Source: Acidobacteriota bacterium (GTDB lineage Bacteria; Acidobacteriota; Vicinamibacteria; Vicinamibacterales; UBA2999). From it: a DNA stretch of 64,000 nucleotides. The notes under the pieces are model-generated. The model was given only the letters and a program-made list of their open reading frames with translations. It ran no database searches and was not told the origin of the DNA. Of the stretch, positions 26,492 through 34,566 are shown in pieces (within the stretch, counting starts at the first letter, position 1; each line of letters begins with the position of its first letter). A program made the translations under genes and the position numbers. Location of the stretch: the NCBI GenBank assembly GCA_030650395.1, contig JAUSDY010000078.1, forward strand, positions 101,419 to 165,418, written 5' to 3'.

Positions 26492-27253
26492 ATGAGAATG
26501 GATCTCAATTCCGACCTCGGCGAGTCTTTTGGCCCCTGGCCGATGGGCCAGGACGCCGCCTTGATGGCCAGCATTACGTCGGCCAACGTCGCCTGCGGCT
26601 TTCACGCCGGCGACCCGGGCGCGATGCGGGAGACCGTGGCGCTGGCCAAGGCGCACGGCGTGGCGATTGGGGCGCACCCCGGCTTTCCTGATCTCGTGGG
26701 CTTTGGACGGCGCGAGATGAAGGCGACGCCGCAAGAGGTCGAAGACTTCGTCGTCTACCAGGTCGCCGCGCTGGCGGGGATGGCGGCCACCCAGGGCGTG
26801 CCGCTGCAACACGTCAAGGCCCATGGCGCGCTCTACAACATGGCGTGCCGCGATCGCGCGCTTGCCGACGCCATCGCACGCGCGGTCGCGATGGTCGATC
26901 GCCGATTGATCCTGTTCGGGCTGCCCGGTTCCGAGCTGCTTCGTGCCGGGGAAGCGGCAGGTCTACCGGTGGCGGCGGAGGTATTTGCGGATCGTGCCTA
27001 TGAGCGCGATGGATCGCTCGCCAGCCGCAGCAAGCCTGGCAGCGTCATGCACGATACGGAAGCAGTTGTCGCGAGGGCGGTACGGATGGTTCGCGATCGC
27101 AACGTCGTCGCGCTCGATGGCTCGATCATCCCGCTCGAGGCGCGGACGATTTGCCTTCACGGCGACACGCCCGGCGCGGCGGACCTCGCAAGGGCGGTTC
27201 GCGCGGGCCTCGAACGCGCCGGCATCCAAATCAGCGCATTGTCGAGCAAGTAA
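26492..27253 (+). CDS. pxpA: 5-oxoprolinase subunit A (LamB/YcsF family)
   Basis: PxpA is the subunit of the ATP-dependent PxpABC 5-oxoprolinase that opens 5-oxoproline to glutamate. The 253-residue protein starts RMDLNSDLGESFGPW, then ANVACGFHAGDP and GAHPGFPDLVGFGRR, and ends with CLHGDTPGAADLA, all family signatures. The usual partner genes pxpB and pxpC are not next to it. The start codon lies in a Fur-like palindrome, and no ribosome site is evident, so a short leader is possible. Confidence 0.93.
   Translation: MRMDLNSDLGESFGPWPMGQDAALMASITSANVACGFHAGDPGAMRETVALAKAHGVAIGAHPGFPDLVGFGRREMKATPQEVEDFVVYQVAALAGMAATQGVPLQHVKAHGALYNMACRDRALADAIARAVAMVDRRLILFGLPGSELLRAGEAAGLPVAAEVFADRAYERDGSLASRSKPGSVMHDTEAVVARAVRMVRDRNVVALDGSIIPLEARTICLHGDTPGAADLARAVRAGLERAGIQISALSSK
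26493..26507. promoter_or_regulatory. Fur-like palindrome overlapping pxpA start
   Basis: TGAGAATGGATCTCA has matching outer TGAGA/TCTCA arms and overlaps the pxpA ATG. It resembles the other two boxes, but the bases also encode the conserved MRMDLN start of PxpA, so it may be coincidence. Confidence 0.35.
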
Positions 27254-27282
27254 TCCCCCGCACCGGCACCGGCATCCGCACC

Positions 27283-27345
27283 CTAAGCACCCGGCACCAG
27301 CACCGTACGCACCCGGCACTGTACGCACCGTACGCACTTAGCTGT
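27283..27345. repeat. GTACGCACC/GGCACC short repeats, copy 1
   Basis: Multiple alternating GGCACC and CGTACGCACC units lie downstream of pxpA. The same units appear at 46557-46640 and 46719-46737, in the gap between the GNAT and glycosyltransferase genes. Confidence 0.7.
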
Positions 27346-27571
27346 ACAGACTAAGGGCGGCGGTCCCATTGCTGGAACCGCCGCCCAAAAGTTGCCGCCA
27401 CCCTGGCTCCCCCCAGCTACTACAGCACTAATGCCGTAGTAAACAGACTGGCGACAGCCGACCCTAATCCAAAGTTTGTGCCGATTGTTTTCAGGCGCTT
27501 TTTCCGCGAAATCGACCGCGGCGACCCTGCCTGCGACCGACAACTCCGTGCGCGAAATTACAGGTTTGTTA

Positions 27572-27597
27572 GGCACCCCATAAAAGGGGTGCCCCAC
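27572..27597. repeat. Palindrome GGCACCCC/GGGGTGCC with CCAC end
   Basis: Arms at 27572-27579 and 27586-27593 are followed by CCAC. A near copy lies at 52077-52097. The CCAC/CCCCAC edge links it to the CCT..AGG palindromes at 12549 and 33698. It is 7 bases from the stop of the DGQHR gene. Confidence 0.75.
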
Positions 27598-27603
27598 AAA
27601 AAA

Positions 27604-28740
27604 TCAGCCGGCGGCACCTTCGGGGTACTGCAGCGCGAGCCGCAATTCCTTCGTCAGGTTATCGACCGTGGTGCCCTGCCTCTTCCACGCGCCGTCGGTT
27701 TCAAACCGCAGCGCGCCGATGCGGCGGCCCCACGGCGAAATCACGCGGCCGATGGCGCGGAAGTCGGTGCGGTCGGCGTGCTGCTGATCGATCTTCTGCA
27801 ACACATCGGGCGCGACGCGGATGAAGGCGCGCAGCGCCGTCGCCGACTTGATGCTGTACTTGCGGCCGTTCCAGGCAGATTCGAAGATGGCTGAGATCTG
27901 CTTGAGGTAATTGACGAAGAACTTCTTCGATTCCTCGTGGAACTCGGCCGTCTTGCGCGCGCCGCCGAGGGCCTCCTCGTTAGCGAACAGCTTCTTGAGC
28001 TCCTGCGCCAGCGGCGCCTGGCCGACGCGCCCCTTGCCGACGCCGAGCAGCTTGATCTCACCGCGCAGCGGCGACTCTTCGCGGTCGTTCAGCGCGCGCA
28101 CCACGTCGTGCGCGGCGGCGAGCGATTCGTCGCGGTAGAGCTGCCGTCCCGAGAGCGACACCAGGTGCGACGCGTTCAGCCGCGTGTGCTTGGCATTGAT
28201 GGTCACAAACATCTGGACGATGTGGTCTTCGGGCACGCGATCGAAAATGATCGCGGGCACGGTGAACTGCTCGTCGCCGAAGCGATCGATGTCGGCGTGG
28301 AGCGCCAGCAAGCGGTGCTGCCCGTCGATGGCGCGCAGAATGCCCTCGCGCTCGGGCACCTTCAGGCGGCCCAGCGACGATCCGCTTTCGGACGCCTCGA
28401 AGCTGAGCTTCTCGTCGCACGAAATGATGACGGCGCCTGGAATGGACGGCAGGTCGCGCGCCTGCCGGCACTGCTCGTAGTACTGCACCAGCTCTTCGAT
28501 CTTCTTGCGAATGATCTGGCGCTGATACGCCTTTTCGTTCGAGGCAATGCGGCGCTCGAGCAGGTCCCAGTTGATCTTGGACTGCGCCACCTTTTTCTTG
28601 CCCCGCACGCCGGCTTGTCCCTGGTCCTGATAGCTCAAGACCTCGAAACGCACGAGCTTGTCGATGTCACTGGCCGTGAGGGAGGCCTGATAGAATTGCA
28701 CGCCGAACTGCTGCATCCGGATAGCGGCTACGCTGATCAT
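27604..28740 (-). CDS. DGQHR-domain (DndB-like) protein
   Basis: A 378-residue protein with the DGQHR motif in LRAIDGQHRLLALHA near residue 140. This marks a family that includes DndB, the regulator of phosphorothioate DNA modification, and related proteins in 7-deazaguanine DNA-modification loci. VQMFVTINAKHTRLNASHL follows, a typical downstream block of the family. No dnd, ssp or dpd partner gene is seen nearby, so its target is unknown. It stands alone between repeats and is divergent from the M14 peptidase. An internal ATG at codon 9 is an alternative start. Confidence 0.82.
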   Translation of the reverse strand: MISVAAIRMQQFGVQFYQASLTASDIDKLVRFEVLSYQDQGQAGVRGKKKVAQSKINWDLLERRIASNEKAYQRQIIRKKIEELVQYYEQCRQARDLPSIPGAVIISCDEKLSFEASESGSSLGRLKVPEREGILRAIDGQHRLLALHADIDRFGDEQFTVPAIIFDRVPEDHIVQMFVTINAKHTRLNASHLVSLSGRQLYRDESLAAAHDVVRALNDREESPLRGEIKLLGVGKGRVGQAPLAQELKKLFANEEALGGARKTAEFHEESKKFFVNYLKQISAIFESAWNGRKYSIKSATALRAFIRVAPDVLQKIDQQHADRTDFRAIGRVISPWGRRIGALRFETDGAWKRQGTTVDNLTKELRLALQYPEGAAG

Positions 28741-28777
28741 AAGAGTCCTAAGGGGTGGTACGCCCGAGTCGTCCCCG

Positions 28778-28800
28778 GGGCCGTTCCGCAGGAACGGCCC
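28778..28800. repeat. Palindrome GGGCCGTTCC/GGAACGGCCC
   Basis: Perfect 10-base arms with a 3-base loop, followed by AC, lie 38 bases before the DGQHR gene start. Its CCT/AGG-like core and CCCAC edge fit the dispersed palindrome family. The rest of 28741-28984 shows no gene. Confidence 0.75.
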
Positions 28801-28984
28801 ACTAACGTTGGCCGAGCCGAGGTGCGCGTCCAGGATGAAATGCTTATTCGCTCCACCTAAAGAGTCGGATTCTATCGTTTGCGCCCGCGCCCGCTCAATG
28901 GCTTTTGCCCAAGATCGTGGCCGATCCGGCCCTGTTACGGCCCTGTTATCACCAGTAAGTCTCTGTGTTTGAAGGGTTTATAAA

Positions 28985-31810
28985 ATGATTAGCGACCGTG
29001 CCGGAAAACGCCATTTGGGGCTGGCTTTCGCCTTCGCCCTCGCGGTCGTGGCCGCTCCGCTGGCCCAACCCTTCGACTCCGCTCAGGGCAGGTCAGCCAA
29101 AAACGCACCGCCGCCCGTCACGGATGATGCGGATTTTGCGGCTTTTGTGAAAAAAGCGACGACCAAGCCCGAATTCCTGTCGCCACTTGTCGATCACCTG
29201 CCCAAAAAGGCGGGCGTCCCATCGCCGAAAGACGTGCTGGGCTACCACATTGGCACCGAGAAAAAGCTGACCTACGTTGCCGACCAGCAGCGCTACTTCC
29301 GCGCGCTCGAAAAGGCGCTGCCCGGGCGGTTCAAGACCGAGATCGTCGCCAAGACCGAAGAAGGCCGCGACATCATGGTGGTTTACGTGTCGTCGGAAGC
29401 GAACATCAAGAACCTTGATGTCAACCGGCAGAACACGCGCAAGCTCGCCGACCCGCGCGGGCTCACAGACGCCCAGGTCCAGCAGCTGATTGCGACGACC
29501 AAGCCGCACTATCACATCAGCGCGGGCCTCCACAGCAACGAAACCAATCCACCCGAAGCCGTGATCGAGCTGGCCTATCGGCTGGCGGTGAGCGAGGAGC
29601 CCTACATCAAGCAGATTCGCGACAACGTGATCGTGAGCATCACCGGCGCGACCGATGTCGATGGGCGCGATCGCTACGTCGATTGGTACTACGCCTACAA
29701 GATCGACGAGGCGTACGATGGCGGCGAAAACTATGGCGGCCCGCCCTACTGGGGCAAGTACGTGTTCCACGACAACAACCGCGACATCAATTACGGCGTC
29801 GATTCGCTGCGCGCGCACCTGAATTGGTACCTCAACTGGGTGCCGCCGATCTGGCACGACCTGCACGAAGCGCAGACGCTGCTCTACACCTTCAGCGGCC
29901 AGCCGCCGCAGAACGCCAACCTCGACCCAATCCTCTACACCGAGCTGCCGTTCTTCGCCAATTACGAGGTCAACAAGCTCACCGGCTACGGCATGCCGGG
30001 CGTGTGGCACTTCGGCTTCGTCGACATGTGGTCGCCCGGCTACCTGGGATTTGCCGCGGCCAACCACAACGGCATGCTGCGGATGTACGAAATCTTCAAC
30101 CAGGGCGGCGCCAACACGAAGAAGGCGCGGTTGTCGGGCGGGCAGACCACGCGGCAGTGGTACCGGCCGATGCCGGCCGCCGTGGGCGAAGTGGATTGGT
30201 CGATCCGTAACTCGATCAACTACGCCGAGACCGGCGTGCTGACCGCGCTCGAGCTCACCTCGAAGTTCCCCACCATGGTGGTGGAGAACTACTACCGCAA
30301 GTCGATCAACGCCGTGAAGAAAGGCGCCGACAAGCCGCCGCATGCGTTCGTGATTCCGGGCGGCCAGAAGGATCAGACGCAGGTCGATCGCGTGGTCAAC
30401 CTGCTTCGCCGCCAGGCTATCGAAGTGCATCGCGCCAACGCCGAGGTCACCCTCAAGGACGGCACCTTCCCTGCCGGCTCCTACATCGTCAAGCTCAATC
30501 AGCCGTACGGCCCGCTCGCCAAGACGCTGCTCGAGAAGCAAACCTATCCCGACCCGGCTCTCACCACCTACGACGACAGTGCGTGGTCGATGGGCATGGC
30601 GAACAACATCGACATCAAGACGATCGAGGACAAGTCGGTGCTCGACGCGGCCGCTCAGCTCGTGACGGCCGACATCACGACCAAGGGGGCTGTGGCGGGT
30701 GGGGCTGGTGGGGCGGGTGCGGTCACCGTCGTGAAGCACAACGGTTCGCTCAACCTGATCACCCTGCGCTACCGGTTGAAAGACGTGGCGTTCAAGGGCG
30801 CCAAGGCAGCGTTCAAGGTCGGGGACGTCGAGTTCCCCGCCGGATCGTTCATCATCGAGTCGGCCGGCGATCGGGTGCGGAAGGAAGTGGAGTCGCTGGG
30901 CCTTCAGGCCGCCGCCGTGGCGGCTGCGCCGTCGGTTGAAACCGTCATCGTGGATCTGCCTCGCGTGGCGATGTACACGACGTTTGCGAATACCGAAAAG
31001 GTCGGCTGGGTGCGCCTCGCCTTCGATCGGTGGGAAATCCCGTTCGACCTCATTCACAAGGATCACGTGCAGGCGGGCGCCAGCTTGCGCAGCAAGTACG
31101 ACGTGATCGTGATGCCGCATCAAACGCAGAACGGCAAGTCGATCGTGTACGAGCAGCCGAAGCTGTCGAAGCCGCTGCCCTACAAGAAGAGCGACAACTA
31201 CAAGTCGATGGGGTTCTACGCGGAAACCGACGATGTCCGCGGCGGGATGGGACTGGCGGGCGCGGCGGAGTTCCAGAAATTCGTCGAGGACGGTGGCGTG
31301 TTGATGACGTTTGGCGTCGCCAGCTACTTCCCCGCGGAATTCGGCATTGCGAAAGGCGTCGACGCGCAGGCACCCGCACCAGGGTTCTACGCGCCGGGCC
31401 CCTACATCAACAGCGAGATCCTGCTGCCGAACCATCCGCTGATGTACGGCTACACGCAGAAGACAATGCCCGTCCGCTACGCGGGCGGCCCGCTGTTGCA
31501 GGCCGGACCGCCGGCCGGTTTCGAACAGTTCGCCGGTACGTCACCCGATCGCCCGCAGGTCGTCGCGCGATTTACCGGTGGCGACGCCGGCGTGCTGAGC
31601 GGGCTGATGCGCGGCGCCGATCAGACGCGCAATCGCCCCATGATCGTCGATGCGCCGACGGGCAAGGGCCGCGTGATTCTGTTTGCGAATAACCCGATCT
31701 ATCGCTGGCAGACCTTCGGCGAGCACGCCATGGTCTTCAACGGGTTGCTGTTCTGGAACGACATTTCGGCGCCGTCGGTTACAGCAAAGCCAACCCCGAC
31801 GGCGCAGTAA
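28985..31810 (+). CDS. Secreted M14-family zinc carboxypeptidase
   Basis: A 941-residue exported metallopeptidase-like protein. A signal peptide of about 27 residues is followed by a repeat-encoded PFDSAQGR segment. The M14 zinc motif is in AGLHSNETNPPEAV (His and Glu of HxxE, near residue 180), with a likely third ligand in WHDLHEAQ near residue 300. The long C-terminal part (about 600-941) resembles the amidotransferase-like extension of large M14 proteins and includes a Gly/Ala-rich linker near 570. It is divergent from the DGQHR gene and followed by an AT-rich inverted repeat. Confidence 0.9.
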   Translation: MISDRAGKRHLGLAFAFALAVVAAPLAQPFDSAQGRSAKNAPPPVTDDADFAAFVKKATTKPEFLSPLVDHLPKKAGVPSPKDVLGYHIGTEKKLTYVADQQRYFRALEKALPGRFKTEIVAKTEEGRDIMVVYVSSEANIKNLDVNRQNTRKLADPRGLTDAQVQQLIATTKPHYHISAGLHSNETNPPEAVIELAYRLAVSEEPYIKQIRDNVIVSITGATDVDGRDRYVDWYYAYKIDEAYDGGENYGGPPYWGKYVFHDNNRDINYGVDSLRAHLNWYLNWVPPIWHDLHEAQTLLYTFSGQPPQNANLDPILYTELPFFANYEVNKLTGYGMPGVWHFGFVDMWSPGYLGFAAANHNGMLRMYEIFNQGGANTKKARLSGGQTTRQWYRPMPAAVGEVDWSIRNSINYAETGVLTALELTSKFPTMVVENYYRKSINAVKKGADKPPHAFVIPGGQKDQTQVDRVVNLLRRQAIEVHRANAEVTLKDGTFPAGSYIVKLNQPYGPLAKTLLEKQTYPDPALTTYDDSAWSMGMANNIDIKTIEDKSVLDAAAQLVTADITTKGAVAGGAGGAGAVTVVKHNGSLNLITLRYRLKDVAFKGAKAAFKVGDVEFPAGSFIIESAGDRVRKEVESLGLQAAAVAAAPSVETVIVDLPRVAMYTTFANTEKVGWVRLAFDRWEIPFDLIHKDHVQAGASLRSKYDVIVMPHQTQNGKSIVYEQPKLSKPLPYKKSDNYKSMGFYAETDDVRGGMGLAGAAEFQKFVEDGGVLMTFGVASYFPAEFGIAKGVDAQAPAPGFYAPGPYINSEILLPNHPLMYGYTQKTMPVRYAGGPLLQAGPPAGFEQFAGTSPDRPQVVARFTGGDAGVLSGLMRGADQTRNRPMIVDAPTGKGRVILFANNPIYRWQTFGEHAMVFNGLLFWNDISAPSVTAKPTPTAQ
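29069..29090. repeat. CCCTTCGACTCCGCTCAGGG element in signal-peptide region
   Basis: An imperfect palindromic 20-mer bounded by CCCT and AGGG encodes the PFDSAQGR segment just after the hydrophobic core of the M14 signal peptide. From general knowledge, very similar sequences recur as dispersed repeats in several environmental bacterial genomes. Only one copy is seen here. Confidence 0.5.
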
Positions 31811-31811
31811 A

Positions 31812-31930
31812 TCTCAGATCTCAGATTTGAGATTGCAGATCAATTGCAGATTGTAGAAGGGTGGATTGGTTCAATCCGGCAATCTGCGATCTGCAATTGA
31901 TCTGCAATCTTAGATCTGAGATCTAGAATC
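31812..31930. repeat. AT-rich long inverted repeat, second copy
   Basis: Arms of about 40 bases built on AGATTGCAGATCAATTGCAG face each other around a GGTTCAATCC centre. The core AGATTGCAGATCAATTG equals that at 8159-8278. The right arm runs into the DUF4112 gene and provides its last codons and TAA stop. Confidence 0.85.
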
Positions 31931-32461
31931 GAGAAAGTCTCGCATCAAGGCGGCGTTCCGATCGTTTGACTTGAACCAGACGTCGGCGAAGAACCCGATC
32001 AAGGGAATCGAGCCGAGGATCAAGTCAACGAGCACGTTGGACAGCATCTTCGACACCAGCGCCGCGGGCGGGCCGTAGCGCAACGTTCGCGCGACCAGCG
32101 TGAGCGAGAACGCCGTGCCCGCCAGGTCGCCGACGACGGGCACGAGGCCGATGATCGCATCCAGCCCGATCGGGCCGAGGATCGGCAGCCGGATCGCGCT
32201 GTCCATGAGCTTCGCAAGCCGATCGATATGAACGCTGAAAAACCGGTTGGCCTCGTCGAGCGGAATGCCGGTGGCGTTCGCGTAGGCCGCCCAGCGCGTG
32301 AACGCGTGGGCAGCCGCCGCGCCGATACGGCGATCGACGGCCACCGCCATTCGCTCTGCCGTGGCGATGAAAATCCAGCGCGCGACGAGGTAGATCACAA
32401 CGCCGGCGACGACCACGAAGACGAAGGCGGCGAGTAACCACCACAGGAAAGTCTCCAGCAC
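31910..32461 (-). CDS. DUF4112 membrane protein
   Basis: A 183-residue protein of the DUF4112 family, function unknown. The N-terminus has one strong transmembrane helix (about 5-32). The conserved core includes LPILGPIGLDAIIGLVPVVGDLAG and a second hydrophobic stretch VLVDLILGSIPLIGFFADVWFKSNDRN, the hallmark of the family. Its last residues, SRSQI, and the stop codon come from the adjacent inverted repeat, so the C-terminal tail is probably not conserved. It is probably transcribed alone. Confidence 0.85.
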   Translation of the reverse strand: MLETFLWWLLAAFVFVVVAGVVIYLVARWIFIATAERMAVAVDRRIGAAAAHAFTRWAAYANATGIPLDEANRFFSVHIDRLAKLMDSAIRLPILGPIGLDAIIGLVPVVGDLAGTAFSLTLVARTLRYGPPAALVSKMLSNVLVDLILGSIPLIGFFADVWFKSNDRNAALMRDFLDSRSQI

Positions 32462-32467
32462 CTACGG

Positions 32468-32533
32468 CAAGAATAACCAATAACGAATAACAAATGACGA
32501 AGGTCCTTTCGTTATTCCCAATTGGTTATTGAT
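32468..32533. repeat. AATAACCAATAACGAA inverted repeat, copy 1
   Basis: Arms AATAACCAATAACGAATAAC and a complementary TCGTTATT...GGTTATT face each other with a short centre. The element fills the gap between the ankyrin-type and DUF4112 genes and touches the TAA stop of the former. A longer member lies at 38212-38303. Confidence 0.8.
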
Positions 32534-33261
32534 TATTTTCGCGTGGCAGTCACCATGACATTCGGATCCGCCAAGGTCATCTGTGTGACCTTTCCGCCCT
32601 CGCGCGCAAAGGCGATCTTCGCGGTCGGCACGCCCGCCGGGAAGAACACCATGTTGCCGGTGTGAATCAGGAAGCGCCGCGCCGGCCCGCTCGGGCGCTC
32701 GATCCCGAGACGATCGTTCTGCACGTCGATTGTGAAGTAGTCGCGCGTGCCGATGCCGAAGGCGTACTTGCCGACCAGGGCGTCGCGATCGGCAGGCGCC
32801 AGCAGCGTAATGCCGTGGGGACCGTAGGTCTTCTGCACGCCCGGACGAGCCGCAACGAAGGCCGTCACGACATCGAGCTGGCCCATCATGGCGGCCGAGA
32901 AAATGGTCGGGCGGGCGCCGTTGGTCAGAAGAAACTCGGCGATTTCCCTCTGCCCGACGTGCGCGGCCGCGTCGATGCACGTTTCCCAGTCGCCGAATCC
33001 CCAGTCGATCGACGCCCGAGCGAGCGCCGGTTGCGCTTCGACGAGCTCACGGATCCGCTTCACGTTTCCGTGTGAGGCACCCACCGCGTCCTTGACGAGC
33101 GACGGATCCTGGGCGGGAAACGCATCGGCGGCCGAAAGCGCGGGCGGCGGGGCGGCAGGCGCCTGCCCCCACGCCTTCGATGCGATCGCCGAAATTCCGA
33201 GGGCTCCAAGGCCGGAAGACAGGGACACGAACGAGCGGCGAGACCAGCGTTGCGACATCAA
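32533..33261 (-). CDS. Tat-exported ankyrin-repeat-like protein
   Basis: A 242-residue protein with a twin-arginine signal (SRRSFVSLSSGLGALG) and cleavage near AWGQA. Residues about 50-130 form ankyrin-like repeats (GNVKRIRELVEAQPAL, HVGQREIAEFLLTNGARP, GQLDVVTAFVAARPG). The C-terminal half (150-242) is a beta-rich domain with DYFTIDVQNDRLGIERP and may bind a ligand. Function is unknown. Tat export suggests it folds before export. It lies downstream of a decayed regulator. Confidence 0.8.
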   Translation of the reverse strand: MMSQRWSRRSFVSLSSGLGALGISAIASKAWGQAPAAPPPALSAADAFPAQDPSLVKDAVGASHGNVKRIRELVEAQPALARASIDWGFGDWETCIDAAAHVGQREIAEFLLTNGARPTIFSAAMMGQLDVVTAFVAARPGVQKTYGPHGITLLAPADRDALVGKYAFGIGTRDYFTIDVQNDRLGIERPSGPARRFLIHTGNMVFFPAGVPTAKIAFAREGGKVTQMTLADPNVMVTATRK

Positions 33262-33319
33262 TCGAACCTCCGTGAAGGGTTATCGCGGATCGCGATCCGC
33301 AGCACAACCGCGGCTTGCG

Positions 33320-34056
33320 TCAGGGCGCAACTGCCTGCGAGTCAACCGCTTGCGGGGTCAGGACGAAGTCGGCCTTCACGCCGTCGGCCACGGCCTTGAG
33401 GTGGCGGATGTTACGGGGCTGCCGGAGCACGGCGGCGTTGCCGACGACGGCGAGGCGCGAGGGATCGAGCTCCGTCAGGCGCGTCACGACGAGGTCCGAA
33501 AGACCCGCGACCAGTCGATCGTGTTCGGCCATGCCCGTTTCGTTGTCGAAGATCGACACGGCGACGACGATTGGGCCGGTCGCGACGGGTCGGGCCCTCA
33601 TGGCGGCCCAACCGAGACCAATCGCAACCAGAGCCGTCACCACCCCCACCGCCTGCCAGCGGCGGAAGCCTCAGACATTGGCCGCAGCGGCGGGCACGGA
33701 CGAACCTAAAGGTTCGTCCCCACGACTACCTGAAGGTTCGTCCCCACGACTGACTGGAGCGATGAACTTGTAACCTCGCTTCGGAAGCGTCTGCACGAAG
33801 CGCGGGTTGTCGGCGCTGTCGCCGAGCGCCGCGCGAATCTGCGACAGGCAATAGGCCAGGCCGCGGTCGAAGTCCACGTGCGTGTCGCCGCCCCACACGG
33901 CATCCCGCAACTCTTCGCGCGTCACGATGTCTCCGGCCGCGACAAGAGCTGTGCAAGGGCCCTGGCCGGCTGCGGCTCGAGCGCGACGACGCGCCCGTTC
34001 TTGCGCAGCTCGCCGGACTCGGCGTCGAAGTCGAAAGTCCCGAATCGATGAATCAT
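33320..34056 (-). pseudogene. Decayed winged-helix/TolB-like regulator
   Basis: The remains of a membrane-type transcription regulator (CadC-like layout). From ATG 34056 the frame reads IHRFGTFDFDAESGELRKNG, the start of a Trans_reg_C winged helix, and hits TGA at 33922-33924. The domain continues in the next frame from 33925 (TREELRDAVWG...FVQTLPKRGYKFIAPV). One G appears missing near 33938. That frame stops at TGA 33671-33673, and in phase beyond it come a transmembrane helix and VAVSIFDNETG...LVVTRLTELD...NAAVLRQPRN, a TolB-like start, cut short at 33320. The inactivating changes plus a palindromic insertion in the linker mark it as non-functional, unless the frameshift is a sequencing error. 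Confidence 0.8.
33698..33750. repeat. Palindromic element in linker of the decayed regulator
   Basis: A perfect hairpin has arms GGACGAACCT (33698-33707) and AGGTTCGTCC (33710-33719), followed by CCAC and a second half copy ACCTGAAGGTTCGTCC. It encodes RGDEPSGSRGDEPLGSS in the region between the DNA-binding and membrane domains. Confidence 0.82.
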
Positions 34057-34098
34057 GCGCGCCAGCCCGAGCATAGACTTGGCCGCGTGGGAGGACAC

Positions 34099-34566
34099 AT
34101 GAGTCAGATCAACGTCGGGGGCGTGGTGAAGGGTGGGCTGGCGGCGGGCGTGGTGATGACCATCAGCGAGTTCGTGCTGAATGTTCCGGTCGCAGGCGAG
34201 CAGATGAACGCGGAGTTTGCCGCGCGCAATCTACCGCCGGTTTCCACAAATCAGATCGCGGTATTCGTCGTCCTCACCTTTCTGCTCGGCCTGCTGACGG
34301 TCTGGCTGTACGCCGCAATCCGGCCGCGCCTTGGCGCCGGCCCGAAGACGGCCATCATCGCCGGCCTCGTCGTGTGGGCGTGCAGCTACCTCAATATCTC
34401 GATCACCTTGGCAGTGCTCGGGTTCAGCTCGATGTCGCTGGCCGTTCTCACCATCGTCTGGACGCTGATCGAGATGATCCTCGCCTCGTCGGTCGGCGCC
34501 TATCTCTATAAGGAAGAGGCTCCCGTGCCTCGAACCGCTACGCGCGCCTCCAGGCCGGCTATTTGA
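34099..34566 (+). CDS. Hypothetical membrane protein
   Basis: A 155-residue protein of unknown function. The ATG at 34099 is chosen because GGGAGG lies 4 bases before it; an upstream in-frame start lacks such a site and would overlap the old regulator. Hydrophobic segments at about 7-28, 50-72, 80-102 and 106-130 predict four transmembrane helices, with a GGVVKGGLAAGVVM glycine-rich first helix. Its 3' end overlaps the M24 peptidase gene by 8 bases, convergently. Confidence 0.72.
   Translation: MSQINVGGVVKGGLAAGVVMTISEFVLNVPVAGEQMNAEFAARNLPPVSTNQIAVFVVLTFLLGLLTVWLYAAIRPRLGAGPKTAIIAGLVVWACSYLNISITLAVLGFSSMSLAVLTIVWTLIEMILASSVGAYLYKEEAPVPRTATRASRPAI

Larger units (their letters stand above)
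27254..27603. other. 350-base intergenic region with repeats and hairpins
   Basis: No convincing gene is seen. From left to right it holds GTACGCACC-type repeats (27283-27345), a stable hairpin with arms GGGCGGCGGT (27355-27364) and ACCGCCGCCC (27377-27386), a TACTAC/GTAGTA inverted pair (27418-27441), and a CCCCAC-ended palindrome (27572-27597). The GC-rich hairpin could end pxpA transcription, but no T-run follows. A 104-codon minus-strand reading frame spans the repeats and looks spurious. Confidence 0.6.

Noticed and set aside
27418..27441. BlaI-type operator TACTAC...GTAGTA
   Set aside because: The half sites are 12 bases apart, too wide for the usual operator, and no BlaI-controlled gene starts there.
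27283..27597. 104-codon minus-strand open frame in the repeat-rich gap
   Set aside because: It is largely made of repeats and hairpins (Cys/Val repeats from GTACGCACC units) with no ribosome site.
27572..27597. Rho-independent terminator
   Set aside because: The hairpin is followed by CCACAAAAAA on the plus strand and has no T-run on the side expected for the adjacent minus-strand gene; it fits the dispersed palindrome family better.
29093..31435. 780-codon minus-strand open frame opposite the M14 peptidase
   Set aside because: Its product is Arg/His/Val-rich with no motif and mirrors the real gene; it is an antisense shadow common in high-GC DNA.
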